DNA of 31,318 nucleotides, from the NCBI GenBank assembly GCA_964518335.1, contig CAZFDT010000059.1, positions 1-31,318 of the forward strand, in the 5' to 3' direction. Shown here in pieces: positions 24,506 through 31,318 of this stretch. The first letter of the stretch is position 1. The number at the start of each line of letters is the position of its first letter. The position numbers were made by a program, and so were the translations under genes. Source of the DNA: CAZFDT01 sp964518335. GTDB lineage: Bacteria; Planctomycetota; Phycisphaerae; Phycisphaerales; Phycisphaeraceae. The notes under the pieces were generated by a model. That model ran no database searches, was not told the DNA's origin, and saw nothing but the letters and a program-made list of their open reading frames with translations.

Positions 24506-25275
24506 ATCGCGTCATCGTAGCCGAGCAACCGGGTCGCGGCCAATACCTTGTCCACCGAAAGCCAGGACATCGGCGCCCCCGGTCGCAGCGGCGCCAAGAC
24601 AGTGACCCCCGGCCCGATGGGCGACCAGACCCGCGGATCGCTGGGCCCGAAGAGGGCGATTGTGGGCACGCCCAACCACGCGGCCAGGTGCGTCGGACCA
24701 CTGTCGTTGCCGATGTAGAACGATGCGTCGACGAGCGCGTCGTGCAGTTCGTCGAGCGTGAGCAGCACCTGGGCGTCGCCCGCCATGCCACGGTCGGCCT
24801 CGGCCTCGCCGGCGATCACGCGGACGCGCCGGCTACGCCGCAAGCGGCCGATAAGTTCGTTGAAGCGATCGACAGGCCAGCACTTGTCGCGCCCGCCGCT
24901 GCCGGGGTGAACGACGACCAGCCCTCCCCCAAGCCGCTTGCGGCTTAGCCGCGCCTCGGGCAACAGCACACCCTGCCGCGCCAACTCGTGCCGATGCCAC
25001 GCCGTCACGTGCTGCGTCCATTCCGCCGGCGGCCGCGGATAGACCTCGATGCAAGGCCGGCCCACGTCGCCGACAAAACTGATGATGCGATCGGCGCTGG
25101 CCTTCTCGATGCGAAACGTCTCGATGTCCGCCGCGCGCACGTGTGGGAACAGCCGCGCCGCCAGCTTCGCTTTGCTGGCGTGCGACACGACCGTGACCTC
25201 GCCTTCCAGCGACGCCAATAACGGGAACGTCAGGACGAAGTCTCCCAGCGCGCCTTGGTGCAACAGCAGCGTCAT
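24502..25275 (-). CDS. Glycosyltransferase family 9 (ADP-heptose:LPS heptosyltransferase-like)
   Basis: The protein has 257 residues and resembles heptosyltransferases of LPS core synthesis. It opens MTLLLHQGALGDFVLTFPLL, the GALGD loop of GT9. The C-terminal nucleotide-sugar half has VVVHPGSGGRDKCWPVDRF and YIGNDSGPTHLAAWLGVPTIALFGPSDPRVWSPIG, the signature of the family. It is shorter than E. coli RfaC/RfaF (about 320-350), lacking part of the N-terminal domain, but appears complete in frame. It lies 3 bp after the SulP permease and overlaps ispH. The exact sugar donor and acceptor cannot be told. Confidence 0.88.
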   Translation of the reverse strand: MTLLLHQGALGDFVLTFPLLASLEGEVTVVSHASKAKLAARLFPHVRAADIETFRIEKASADRIISFVGDVGRPCIEVYPRPPAEWTQHVTAWHRHELARQGVLLPEARLSRKRLGGGLVVVHPGSGGRDKCWPVDRFNELIGRLRRSRRVRVIAGEAEADRGMAGDAQVLLTLDELHDALVDASFYIGNDSGPTHLAAWLGVPTIALFGPSDPRVWSPIGPGVTVLAPLRPGAPMSWLSVDKVLAATRLLGYDDAI

Positions 25276-25278
25276 GGC

Positions 25279-27114
25279 TCAGATCGAATAGGACCACTTC
25301 TTCGGATCGTCGTCGTCCTGATCGTCGCCCAGGCCTTCTTCGTCGATGGAGCTGCCTAGGATTTCGCGGGCGCGGTGCAGCGCGGCCTTGGCGCTGGTGA
25401 AAACGCCATAGCCCGTCGGGAAGACGTTGGCGCGGCCGATCAGATCGACCAGGCCGTAGGCCTTGAGCTTGTCGAGCAGCTCCTCCTTGAGGCCGCAGAG
25501 GATGATGTGCCGGCCCTGCTGCTGCATGCGACGCGCCCAGGCTTCGAGCACGGCGAGGATAGTCGCGTCGATCGAGTGCGTGCGCTTGAGCCGGAAGATC
25601 ACCACCTTGTAGCCGGCCATGGTCAGATCGGTGAGCCGGTCCTGCAGTTCGTCGGCGAGGGCGAAGAACAGGTCGCCCTCCATCTGGATGAAGATCACGT
25701 CGCTTTCGCCGCCGCCTTTGGTCGTCAGCGGCCGCTCGACGTAGCTGCCGGCCTTGGTGCGGACCATTTCGGCCATGTGCAACTGGCTGGCCTTGCGCAG
25801 GTACAGGGCGAGGTTGAGGAACACGCCCACGAACACGGCGTAAGCCAGGGGCAACAGCAGCGTGGCGAGGAACGTGCCCAGGCACACCACCGCGTCGGCG
25901 CGCTCGCTGCGCAGTAGCCGGCGAAAGTAGCGCCAGTCGATCAAGCCTGCGGCGATGACGAACAGGATCGCCGCCAGCGTCGTCAGCGGCACGTAGCGGG
26001 CGTAGTCGACCGCCAGCAGAAAGATCACTGCAACAAACGCCGCATTGAAGATGCCGCTGAACCCGGTCTTCGCCCCGGCGTAGTAGTTCAGCGCCGTGCG
26101 GCTGAAGCTGCCCGATCCGGGGATGCACTGGAAAAACCCGCTGACCAGGTTGGTCAGACCCTGGGCGAACAGTTCCTGATTGGCGCTGACCCGGTCGCCG
26201 GTCTTGGCGGCGATGGATCGGCCGATGGCATAGGCCTCCATCAGACCCAGCAGGCTCAACGCCAGCGCCCCCGAAAACAGGGAGTCCCAATGCCCTAGGC
26301 CCTCGACCGGCGCGCTGAACGCCGGCAACCCCGACGGCAGCGGCGGCAGCAGAGGAACCTGGGCATCGCTCCAGCCCAGCGACGCCACCACCGCGCCCGT
26401 CACAGCCACCGCCAGCAACGGTCCCGGCACCAGCCGCGAAATCGCCCCCGCGCCCAGCACGATCGCCAGCGCCAGCACGCCCAGCCCCACGGCGCGCACG
26501 TTGACCTCGGCCAGGTGCGGCCCAATCTGCTGCGCGATGCCGATCAGCCCCGGCCAAAGCTCGCCATTGCGATCGGTGTGAATGCCCAGAAAATGGCCCA
26601 ACTGCCCCGCTGCGATCAGCACGCCCGCCCCTGCCGTGAACCCCACCAGCACGCTCGTGCTCACGTAGCGCACCAGCACGCCCAGCCGCGCCGCGGCGAA
26701 CACGAGCTGCATCGCGCCCTTGAGGATCGTCAGCGCCAGCACAAGCTGCAGGTATAGCGACGCCGCCCGGTCCGGCGGCAACTCGCCGAACTCGCGCATC
26801 GCCAGCGTCACGGTCGAGGCGACCAGCAGCGACTGCGTGTTGATCGGCCCGACCGACAGCAGGCGCATGGAGTTGAAAAGTGACCCCACCAGGCACTGGA
26901 TGATGACGGTGTAGAGGCCGTACTGCGCGGGGACGCCGGCGATGACGGCGTAGGCCATCGACTGAGGGATGGCGATGACGGCGACGGTGAGGCCCGCCAG
27001 CACGTCGCCGCGGAGCGCCGCTGCGTTGTAGCCGCGCAACGACGCCAGCAGCGGCGCCAGGGGCTTAAGGAGGATGGCGGGAGGGGTGGCCACGGCAACG
27101 GCCCAGCGTAGCAA
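25279..27114 (-). CDS. SulP-family anion (sulfate) permease with STAS domain
   Basis: SulP transporters take up sulfate, bicarbonate or other anions across the inner membrane. The frame has 611 residues with about 10-12 membrane spans, starting with DVLAGLTVAVIAIPQSMAYAVIAGVPAQYGLY, a family hallmark. The QELFAQGLTNLVSGFFQCIPGSGSFSRTALN segment is also typical. The STAS domain follows (about 450-560: IFIQMEGDLFFALADELQ, then THSIDATILAVLEAW). The C-terminus is acidic and disordered (DDQDDDDPKKWS). The start is uncertain: the first codon is TTG 27114, and a GTG at 27093 is an alternative; no ribosome site decides. It leads a sulP-GT9-ispH unit. The substrate is not certain from sequence; sulfate is the commonest, and ATP sulfurylase is encoded 20 kb away. 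Confidence 0.9.
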   Translation of the reverse strand: MLRWAVAVATPPAILLKPLAPLLASLRGYNAAALRGDVLAGLTVAVIAIPQSMAYAVIAGVPAQYGLYTVIIQCLVGSLFNSMRLLSVGPINTQSLLVASTVTLAMREFGELPPDRAASLYLQLVLALTILKGAMQLVFAAARLGVLVRYVSTSVLVGFTAGAGVLIAAGQLGHFLGIHTDRNGELWPGLIGIAQQIGPHLAEVNVRAVGLGVLALAIVLGAGAISRLVPGPLLAVAVTGAVVASLGWSDAQVPLLPPLPSGLPAFSAPVEGLGHWDSLFSGALALSLLGLMEAYAIGRSIAAKTGDRVSANQELFAQGLTNLVSGFFQCIPGSGSFSRTALNYYAGAKTGFSGIFNAAFVAVIFLLAVDYARYVPLTTLAAILFVIAAGLIDWRYFRRLLRSERADAVVCLGTFLATLLLPLAYAVFVGVFLNLALYLRKASQLHMAEMVRTKAGSYVERPLTTKGGGESDVIFIQMEGDLFFALADELQDRLTDLTMAGYKVVIFRLKRTHSIDATILAVLEAWARRMQQQGRHIILCGLKEELLDKLKAYGLVDLIGRANVFPTGYGVFTSAKAALHRAREILGSSIDEEGLGDDQDDDDPKKWSYSI

Positions 27115-27238
27115 TTCCAGCGAGGGCTGCCGTCAGCCTGCAATCGCCGCGGTTTTCGGACGCTCGCCACTCAAGCGGACGCCCGGATGGCCCGACATAT
27201 TCAGAGGATCGACCGCATCCGCCTCCAACCACACCACC

Positions 27239-28120
27239 ATGCCGCAAGCCGCAAGCATCAAGAACGGGATGGAGCTTTACCTGCGGCAGATCGACTGCAC
27301 GCCTCTGCTCACCGCCGAGCAGGAGCGCGAGCTGTGCTGGAAGATCATCCACGACAACTGCCCGGCGGCGCGGGACCAGATGATCCGGGCGAACCTGCGG
27401 CTGGTCGTCGCCATCGCCAAGAAATACAACAACCGTGGGCTGCCGCTGCCCGACCTGATCGAAGAGGGCAACCTGGGTCTGTTGCGGGCCGTCGAGGCCT
27501 TCGACCCCGAGCAGGGGGCGCGATTCTCGACCTATGCCTCGTGGTGGATCAAGCAGTCGATCAAGCGGGCGCTGATCAATGCGGTGCAGCCGATCCACAT
27601 TCCGGCGTACATGGTGGAGCTGATCGCGCGGTGGAAGAAGGCGCACCGTGACCTGGAGGAGGTTCACGGCCGCCAGCCCACGACGCAGGAGCTGGCCGAG
27701 GCGCTGCAGTTGCCTCCACGCAAGGTGCGCATCATCCGCAAGGCCGTCCGCGCCGCTCAGCGGCCGCAGCAGGACGGTGACGGCGGCGACGACACGCGGC
27801 CCATGCTCTCCGAAATGCTCGCCGACGAACGCACCCTCGCCCCCGACGAGCAGGTGCTCCAGAGCGACGACATGGCCACCATCTCCCAACTGCTCGACGC
27901 CATCGACGACCGCGAGGCGAAGATCCTTCGCCTGCGCTACGGCCTCGACGGCAGTGAGCCGCTGACGCTCAAGGAGATCGGCAAAGTCATCGGTCTCACC
28001 CGTGAGCGCGTCCGCCAGATCGAGATCGAGGCCCTGCGCAAGCTCAACAAGCGCCTCGAAGGCCGCCGCCCCCTGGCCAGCCTCGCCGCCGCCAGCGAAT
28101 ACCGCCGCCGCTCGGCGTGA
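27239..28120 (+). CDS. Sigma-70 family RNA polymerase sigma factor (RpoD/RpoS-like group)
   Basis: This 293-residue sigma factor directs RNA polymerase to promoters. Present are region 1.2 (MELYLRQIDCTPLLTAEQERELCWKI), region 2 (NLRLVVAIAKKYNNRGLPLPDLIEEGNLGLLRAVEAFD, then GARFSTYASWWIKQSIKRAL), a region 3 helix (IPAYMVELIARWKKAHRDLEE), and region 4.2 (LTLKEIGKVIGLTRERVRQIEIEALRKL). The large acidic region 1.1 and non-conserved insert of the housekeeping factor are absent, so it is a group 2 type or reduced primary sigma. The start at ATG 27239 lacks a ribosome site; a downstream ATG at 27269 is possible. It is divergent from sulP, with 124 bp between them. Confidence 0.93.
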   Translation: MPQAASIKNGMELYLRQIDCTPLLTAEQERELCWKIIHDNCPAARDQMIRANLRLVVAIAKKYNNRGLPLPDLIEEGNLGLLRAVEAFDPEQGARFSTYASWWIKQSIKRALINAVQPIHIPAYMVELIARWKKAHRDLEEVHGRQPTTQELAEALQLPPRKVRIIRKAVRAAQRPQQDGDGGDDTRPMLSEMLADERTLAPDEQVLQSDDMATISQLLDAIDDREAKILRLRYGLDGSEPLTLKEIGKVIGLTRERVRQIEIEALRKLNKRLEGRRPLASLAAASEYRRRSA

Positions 28121-28136
28121 TGCCGACGCCTCGCAA

Positions 28137-29240
28137 TCACGATCGCTTGTAGAACGGCAGCTTCACCACCGCCGCGTCGGTATGGGCCAAGCCCAGGTCC
28201 ACGGCGACAGTCGTGCCTTCGCCCGCAGCGTCCGCCGCAACGTAGGCCATGGCGATCGGGTGGCCCAGCGTGGGCGAGAGGCAGCCGCTGGTGACGGCGC
28301 CGATCGCCGTGTCGCCTCGCAGCACCTTCATGCCCTGGCGGGGCGTGCGCTTGCCGTCAAGCTTCAGGCCCACGAGCTTGCGCGTCGGGCCCGCTGCCGC
28401 GATCCGCTTCAAAGCCTCCTGCCCGATGAACGGCTCTTCACCGTCCTGCTCGCCCTTGTCCAGCGACACGGCGAACCCCAGCCCCGCCGACAGCGGATCG
28501 GTGTCGGCGTCCAGCTCGTGCCCGTACAGCGGCATGCCCGCCTCCAGGCGCAGCGTGTCCCGCGCCCCCAGCCCGCACGGACGAACCACCTTCGCCTGGT
28601 CGCCCTTGTCCTTGAGCAACAGCTTGATCGCCATCCCCGCCATCGCGCCGGGCAGAATCACCTCCACCCCGTCCTCGCCCGTGTAGCCCGTGCGGCTGAC
28701 GATCATCTTCAGCACCAGCAGGTTCTTCACCGCAAAGTGATACCGCTTGAGCGAGGGGATCTCCTTCGAGAAGTTGGCGATCATGTGGATCACCTTCGGG
28801 CCCTGCACGGCCACCATCCCCGTTGATTCGGTCTGGTCCTCGATCTTCACTGTCATGTCGCCCACGCTGGCCTTGACGTGCGCCAGCACCACGGCGCGGT
28901 TGGCGGCGTTGCAGATGACCAGCCAGTGGTCCTCGAAGCGATAGACGATCACGTCGTCGATCACGCCGCCCCGCTCGTTGCAGACGAGTGAATAACGACA
29001 GGCTTTCTCGGCCATGTCGGTGATGCGGCGCGTCAGCACGCGCTCCAGCAGCCGCCGCGCGTGACGCCCGCTGAACTTGAGCCGGCCCATGTGCGACACG
29101 TCGAACAGCCCGCCGCTGTCGCGCGTCTGCTTGTGCTCGTCGAGGATCGACCCGTAATGGATGGGCATCTCCCATCCGGCGAAATCGACGAACCGGGCGC
29201 CATGCTCCTGATGAAAGCTGTAAAAGGGCGTGCGTTTCAC
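28137..29240 (-). CDS. gcvT: Glycine cleavage system T protein (aminomethyltransferase)
   Basis: GcvT releases ammonia from the aminomethyl-lipoyl H protein and transfers the methylene group to tetrahydrofolate. The GTG at 29240 is the preferred start: an AAGGGAA ribosome site precedes it by 7-8 nt and the protein then begins KRTPFYSFHQEHGARFVDFAGWEMP, as in relatives. This gives 367 residues. Motifs are HYGSILDEHKQTR, LFDVSHMG, the catalytic-Asp region GGVIDDVIVYRF, GYTGEDGVEV, GLGARDTLRLEAGMPLYGHEL and TSGCLSPTLG. It follows the CPBP gene by 73 bp. gcvH is distant and gcvP is not seen. Combined with folD in this window, it fits one-carbon metabolism. Confidence 0.96.
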   Translation of the reverse strand: MKRTPFYSFHQEHGARFVDFAGWEMPIHYGSILDEHKQTRDSGGLFDVSHMGRLKFSGRHARRLLERVLTRRITDMAEKACRYSLVCNERGGVIDDVIVYRFEDHWLVICNAANRAVVLAHVKASVGDMTVKIEDQTESTGMVAVQGPKVIHMIANFSKEIPSLKRYHFAVKNLLVLKMIVSRTGYTGEDGVEVILPGAMAGMAIKLLLKDKGDQAKVVRPCGLGARDTLRLEAGMPLYGHELDADTDPLSAGLGFAVSLDKGEQDGEEPFIGQEALKRIAAAGPTRKLVGLKLDGKRTPRQGMKVLRGDTAIGAVTSGCLSPTLGHPIAMAYVAADAAGEGTTVAVDLGLAHTDAAVVKLPFYKRS

Positions 29241-29313
29241 GTGCGGGTTCCCTTGCTGGGGGTGAAACCCACAACGTATCCGAGCGCCGCGACGGTCACA
29301 AGCCCCGCGGCGA

Positions 29314-30141
29314 TCACTTCGCATGGAAGACGATGAACAGCGTCATGGCCACGATGTTCATCGTCATGTGCATGAGAATCGCCGGACGGATCGATCCGGT
29401 CCAATGCCGCGACCAGCCCAGCAACAGCCCGGCGACAAAAAGCATGGCAATCTCCACCAGCCCGTACTGGACGTGGATGACCGCCCACATGATCGAGGTG
29501 ACGATGATCGGCAGGGCCGCGCCCATCGCCGTGCCCTCGAACCCGCGATACACAAACCCGCGGAAAAGCACCTCCTCGGCCAGCGGCGCCACCAGCACCA
29601 CCACCGCCAGCATCAGCAGCCCCGACCCGCTCGTCGCCCACGTGTCCACCATCCACTGCGGCACCGGCCGGTTCGTCACGATGCCCGCCACCTCCAGCAG
29701 CACCAGATAGCTCAGCATGACGATCATCGTCACCACGTACCGACGCATCGGCACGCGCCCCAGGCTCACGTATGGCCCGTAGCGGAAACGCCTCATCCAG
29801 ATCGGCACCGCCAAGAACGCCAGCGTCACGATCGCCATCGGCACGTACGCGAGCATCTCGATCATGCCGTTGTGCGCCGCGATCCACTGCTGGATGTCGA
29901 AGTCGCCCCCGGTGGCGGCCACGCCCGCCACGCCGATCACGACGCCCATCGCCACCGCCGCGATGAACATCGCGATCATCCCGATCAGGCACGCCAGCAG
30001 CGTCCAGCCCACCGTCGCCCAGATTCCCCATGGCCGCGGCGGTGGCGGCGGTGCGGCGACCGCGGCGACCGCGGCGTCGTCATTGTCCACTGCAGCAACG
30101 GGCGGCAGGTACACGACAGGGTCGGGGGACGAGTCGTTCAT
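29314..30141 (-). CDS. CPBP-family intramembrane metalloprotease
   Basis: This CAAX-protease and bacteriocin-processing (CPBP/Abi) family protein of 275 residues has several membrane spans. Motifs are LAEEVLFRGFVYRGF (paired Glu and the following Arg), a His in MWAVIHVQYG, and HMTMNIVAM as the last His motif, consistent with an intact glutamate-based metalloprotease site within the membrane. The N-terminus is a Pro/Ala-rich cytoplasmic stretch. ATG 30141 overlaps the upstream gene's TGA by one base, so they are cotranscribed. Members process prenylated peptides or bacteriocins, or act in immunity; the substrate here is unknown. I see no bacteriocin gene nearby. Confidence 0.88.
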   Translation of the reverse strand: MNDSSPDPVVYLPPVAAVDNDDAAVAAVAAPPPPPRPWGIWATVGWTLLACLIGMIAMFIAAVAMGVVIGVAGVAATGGDFDIQQWIAAHNGMIEMLAYVPMAIVTLAFLAVPIWMRRFRYGPYVSLGRVPMRRYVVTMIVMLSYLVLLEVAGIVTNRPVPQWMVDTWATSGSGLLMLAVVVLVAPLAEEVLFRGFVYRGFEGTAMGAALPIIVTSIMWAVIHVQYGLVEIAMLFVAGLLLGWSRHWTGSIRPAILMHMTMNIVAMTLFIVFHAK

Positions 30142-30683
30142 CACAGCCGCCCGGGCAAGCACGGCTTGGGCACGCCCGCGGGACACTTTCGCTCGATCGC
30201 GGACGTGATGGTCACCGCCTCTTGCGTGTTGGCCCCAACCCATTGGTCGCCGTCGGCGGCACGAATGAGCTGACCCTTCTCCCACACCTCGAACATCTGC
30301 ATCTCGCGCTGGGCGGCCTTGTCGGGGTCCTCCTCGGCGGGAGCGGCCAGTATCGCCTTGGCCTCAGGGGTGTACATCTCCAGCCAGCCGACGAAGCGGT
30401 CGTTGGCGTCATTGCAGTCGTGGCAGGCGAAGACGTAGGCCCGCACGCCCTGCCCCGCGCCTGACGCCGTATCGATTGGCGGAATCTGATCGCTGGGGGC
30501 CGTGAACAACTGGCCCGTCTTCAGATCGCACTAGTACACATCGATCACCCGCGGGCCATACGACTGGCCGCGCGAGCCCAGGAACATCTCCCACAGAATG
30601 CACCCGGGACCGGTCAACAGCAGCACTATCGCACAGCCCGACACCAGCCAGCCATGTCGCCGCCACGTCGTGTTCGTCCGCAT
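30141..30683 (-). pseudogene. Membrane-anchored protein gene interrupted by an in-frame TAG
   Basis: One continuous minus-strand frame runs from ATG 30683 (GGGAG ribosome site) to the TGA at 30141 except for a single TAG at 30531-30533. Before it are a hydrophobic anchor (GWLVSGCAIVLLLTGPG) and about 25 further residues ending RVIDVY. After it comes a soluble domain with CDLKTGQLF, a CHDC pair, DRFVGWLEMYTPEAK and a C-terminal CPAGVPKPC. Codon use is the same on both sides, which suggests a recent change of one base (for example TAC to TAG) or a sequencing error. A restart at the TTG 30509 would lack the anchor. I recognise no family. It is the first gene of a unit with the CPBP protease and possibly gcvT. 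Confidence 0.7.
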
Positions 30684-30730
30684 GTCAAAGCTCCCGGTGA
30701 GAAGTGCCCATCACCATATCCGGCCGGGGG

Positions 30731-30765
30731 ATGAAAGAAAAGCCCCGCGACGCGGGTCGCGGGGC
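30731..30765 (-). terminator. Rho-independent terminator of the second sigma factor gene
   Basis: A perfect 9-bp stem GCCCCGCGA/TCGCGGGGC (30742-30750 with 30757-30765) with a 6-nt loop is followed on the minus strand by TTTTCTTTC. It lies 32 bp beyond the sigma-factor stop. Confidence 0.85.
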
Positions 30766-30796
30766 CTGGGGCAACTTTTCCGGCGCTGGCGAGGGA

Positions 30797-31318
30797 TCAG
30801 ATCAGGAACTGGCTTTCGAGTGCGGTCTTGACCTTTTCGAGGGCCTTGTTCTGAATCTGACGGACGCGCTCCTTGGTGACGCCGATGATCTTGCCGACCT
30901 CTTCGAGGGTGAGCGGCCGCGCCTCGGGATTGGCCGGCGCCGTCGCCGACAGGCCGAAGCGGTGCGAGATCACCTCCTGCTCGATGTCGGTCAGCTCGGC
31001 GGTGTTCTGCGTGATGATGCGTCGGACCTCATCGACGCAATCATCCTCGTGGCCTTCGCGCTTCTTCTGCATGAAGTCCGACTTCTCGAGCTTGGGGTCG
31101 AAGTCGGTGGGGAACATCTGGCGGTACTTGCTCAGCTTCACGCCCGTGCGGGAAAACGCCTTGAGGATCGCACGGCAGGCGTAGGTGCTGAACTTGAACC
31201 CGCGGGCCACGTCGAACTTGTCCACGGCGCGGAGCAGGGCCATGTTGCCCTCGCTGACCAGGTCGGCGAAGTCCACCTCGCTCATGCGGGTGCGCTTGGC
31301 CATCGCCAGCACCAGCGC
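30797..31318 (-). CDS. Sigma-70 family RNA polymerase sigma factor, 5' end outside window
   Basis: The frame is open to the window edge, so only the C-terminal 173 residues are seen. Region 2 reads FADLVSEGNMALLRAVDKFDVARGFKFSTYACRAILKAFSRT; the WWI/IRQ-type melting residues of RpoD factors are replaced by ACRAILKAF. A linker rich in Lys and Asp follows (MFPTDFDPKLEKSD, MQKKREGHEDD), then region 4 (LTDIEQEVISHRFGLS, TLEEVGKIIGVTKERVRQIQNKALEKV), which is canonical. This implies a divergent sigma that may open promoters differently. It is distinct from the factor at 27239. A strong terminator follows its stop. Confidence 0.9.
   Translation of the reverse strand, partial: ALVLAMAKRTRMSEVDFADLVSEGNMALLRAVDKFDVARGFKFSTYACRAILKAFSRTGVKLSKYRQMFPTDFDPKLEKSDFMQKKREGHEDDCVDEVRRIITQNTAELTDIEQEVISHRFGLSATAPANPEARPLTLEEVGKIIGVTKERVRQIQNKALEKVKTALESQFLI

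Noticed and set aside
24833..26896. Long minus-strand frame of 687 codons across sulP and the GT9 gene
   Set aside because: It is a shifted frame of the sulP and glycosyltransferase genes, Arg/Gly/Ala-rich, with none of the motifs that the true frames show.
29314..30141. CPBP protease as part of a bacteriocin or phage-defence cluster
   Set aside because: No precursor peptide, transporter or defence gene is adjacent. The neighbours are gcvT and an uncharacterised membrane protein.

Overview
The window is about 31 kb of GC-rich, gene-dense bacterial chromosome. I infer a planctomycete, probably of the Phycisphaerae, with moderate confidence. The reasons are several lipoproteins, an ADP-heptose-type glycosyltransferase, two non-housekeeping-looking sigma-70 factors, two groEL copies around one groES, a RAYT-type transposase with REP-like palindromes, and proteins whose style resembles planctomycete uncharacterised families. 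No rRNA, tRNA, CRISPR array, phage or plasmid module was found. Apart from one decayed transposase, this looks like a core chromosomal region.

Layout. 1-710 is the 3' end of dnaK. 720-3109 (minus) holds a lipoprotein overlapping a degenerate amidohydrolase-fold protein, then gcvH and clpS. 3141-4010 (plus) is an exported SMP-30-like protein. 4051-4660 is a broken RAYT transposase between two REP-like palindromes. 4663-5919 (minus) is ATP sulfurylase, and 6089-7270 (plus) is an exported thioredoxin-fold fusion protein. 7280-9300 (minus) is dnaJ-grpE-fmdB, followed upstream by a GH29 fucosidase-like gene and the groEL-groES-groEL cluster (10390-14173). With dnaK and clpS, about 14 kb is rich in protein-folding and proteolysis genes. 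14447-17158 (minus) holds a coiled-coil membrane protein, pgeF and a fatty acid desaturase.

17159-17856 is the only large gap. It holds a perfect TTGACA/TATAAT promoter on the minus strand that leads directly into a strong terminator hairpin, a candidate small RNA of about 60 nt. 17857-18939 is an LPG-synthase-like membrane protein. 19011-21136 (minus) is cinA and a PHP-type phosphatase. 21175-23536 (plus) is folD, an unknown 195-aa protein and a lipoprotein whose signal peptide is encoded by an AT-rich inverted repeat. 23546-27114 (minus) is a tight sulP-GT9-ispH unit. 27239-28120 (plus) is a sigma factor. 28137-30683 (minus) is a gene interrupted by an in-frame amber codon, a CPBP protease and gcvT. 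The window closes with a second sigma factor (5' end missing).

The observations most worth a second look are the candidate orphan sRNA, the amidohydrolase-fold protein that has lost all recognisable metal ligands, the repeat-derived signal peptide, the RAYT/REP unit, the TAT(G/C)AT motifs placed 6-7 nt before start codons (candidate leaderless mRNAs), the gro cluster with a repeated palindrome in both internal gaps, and the single amber codon.
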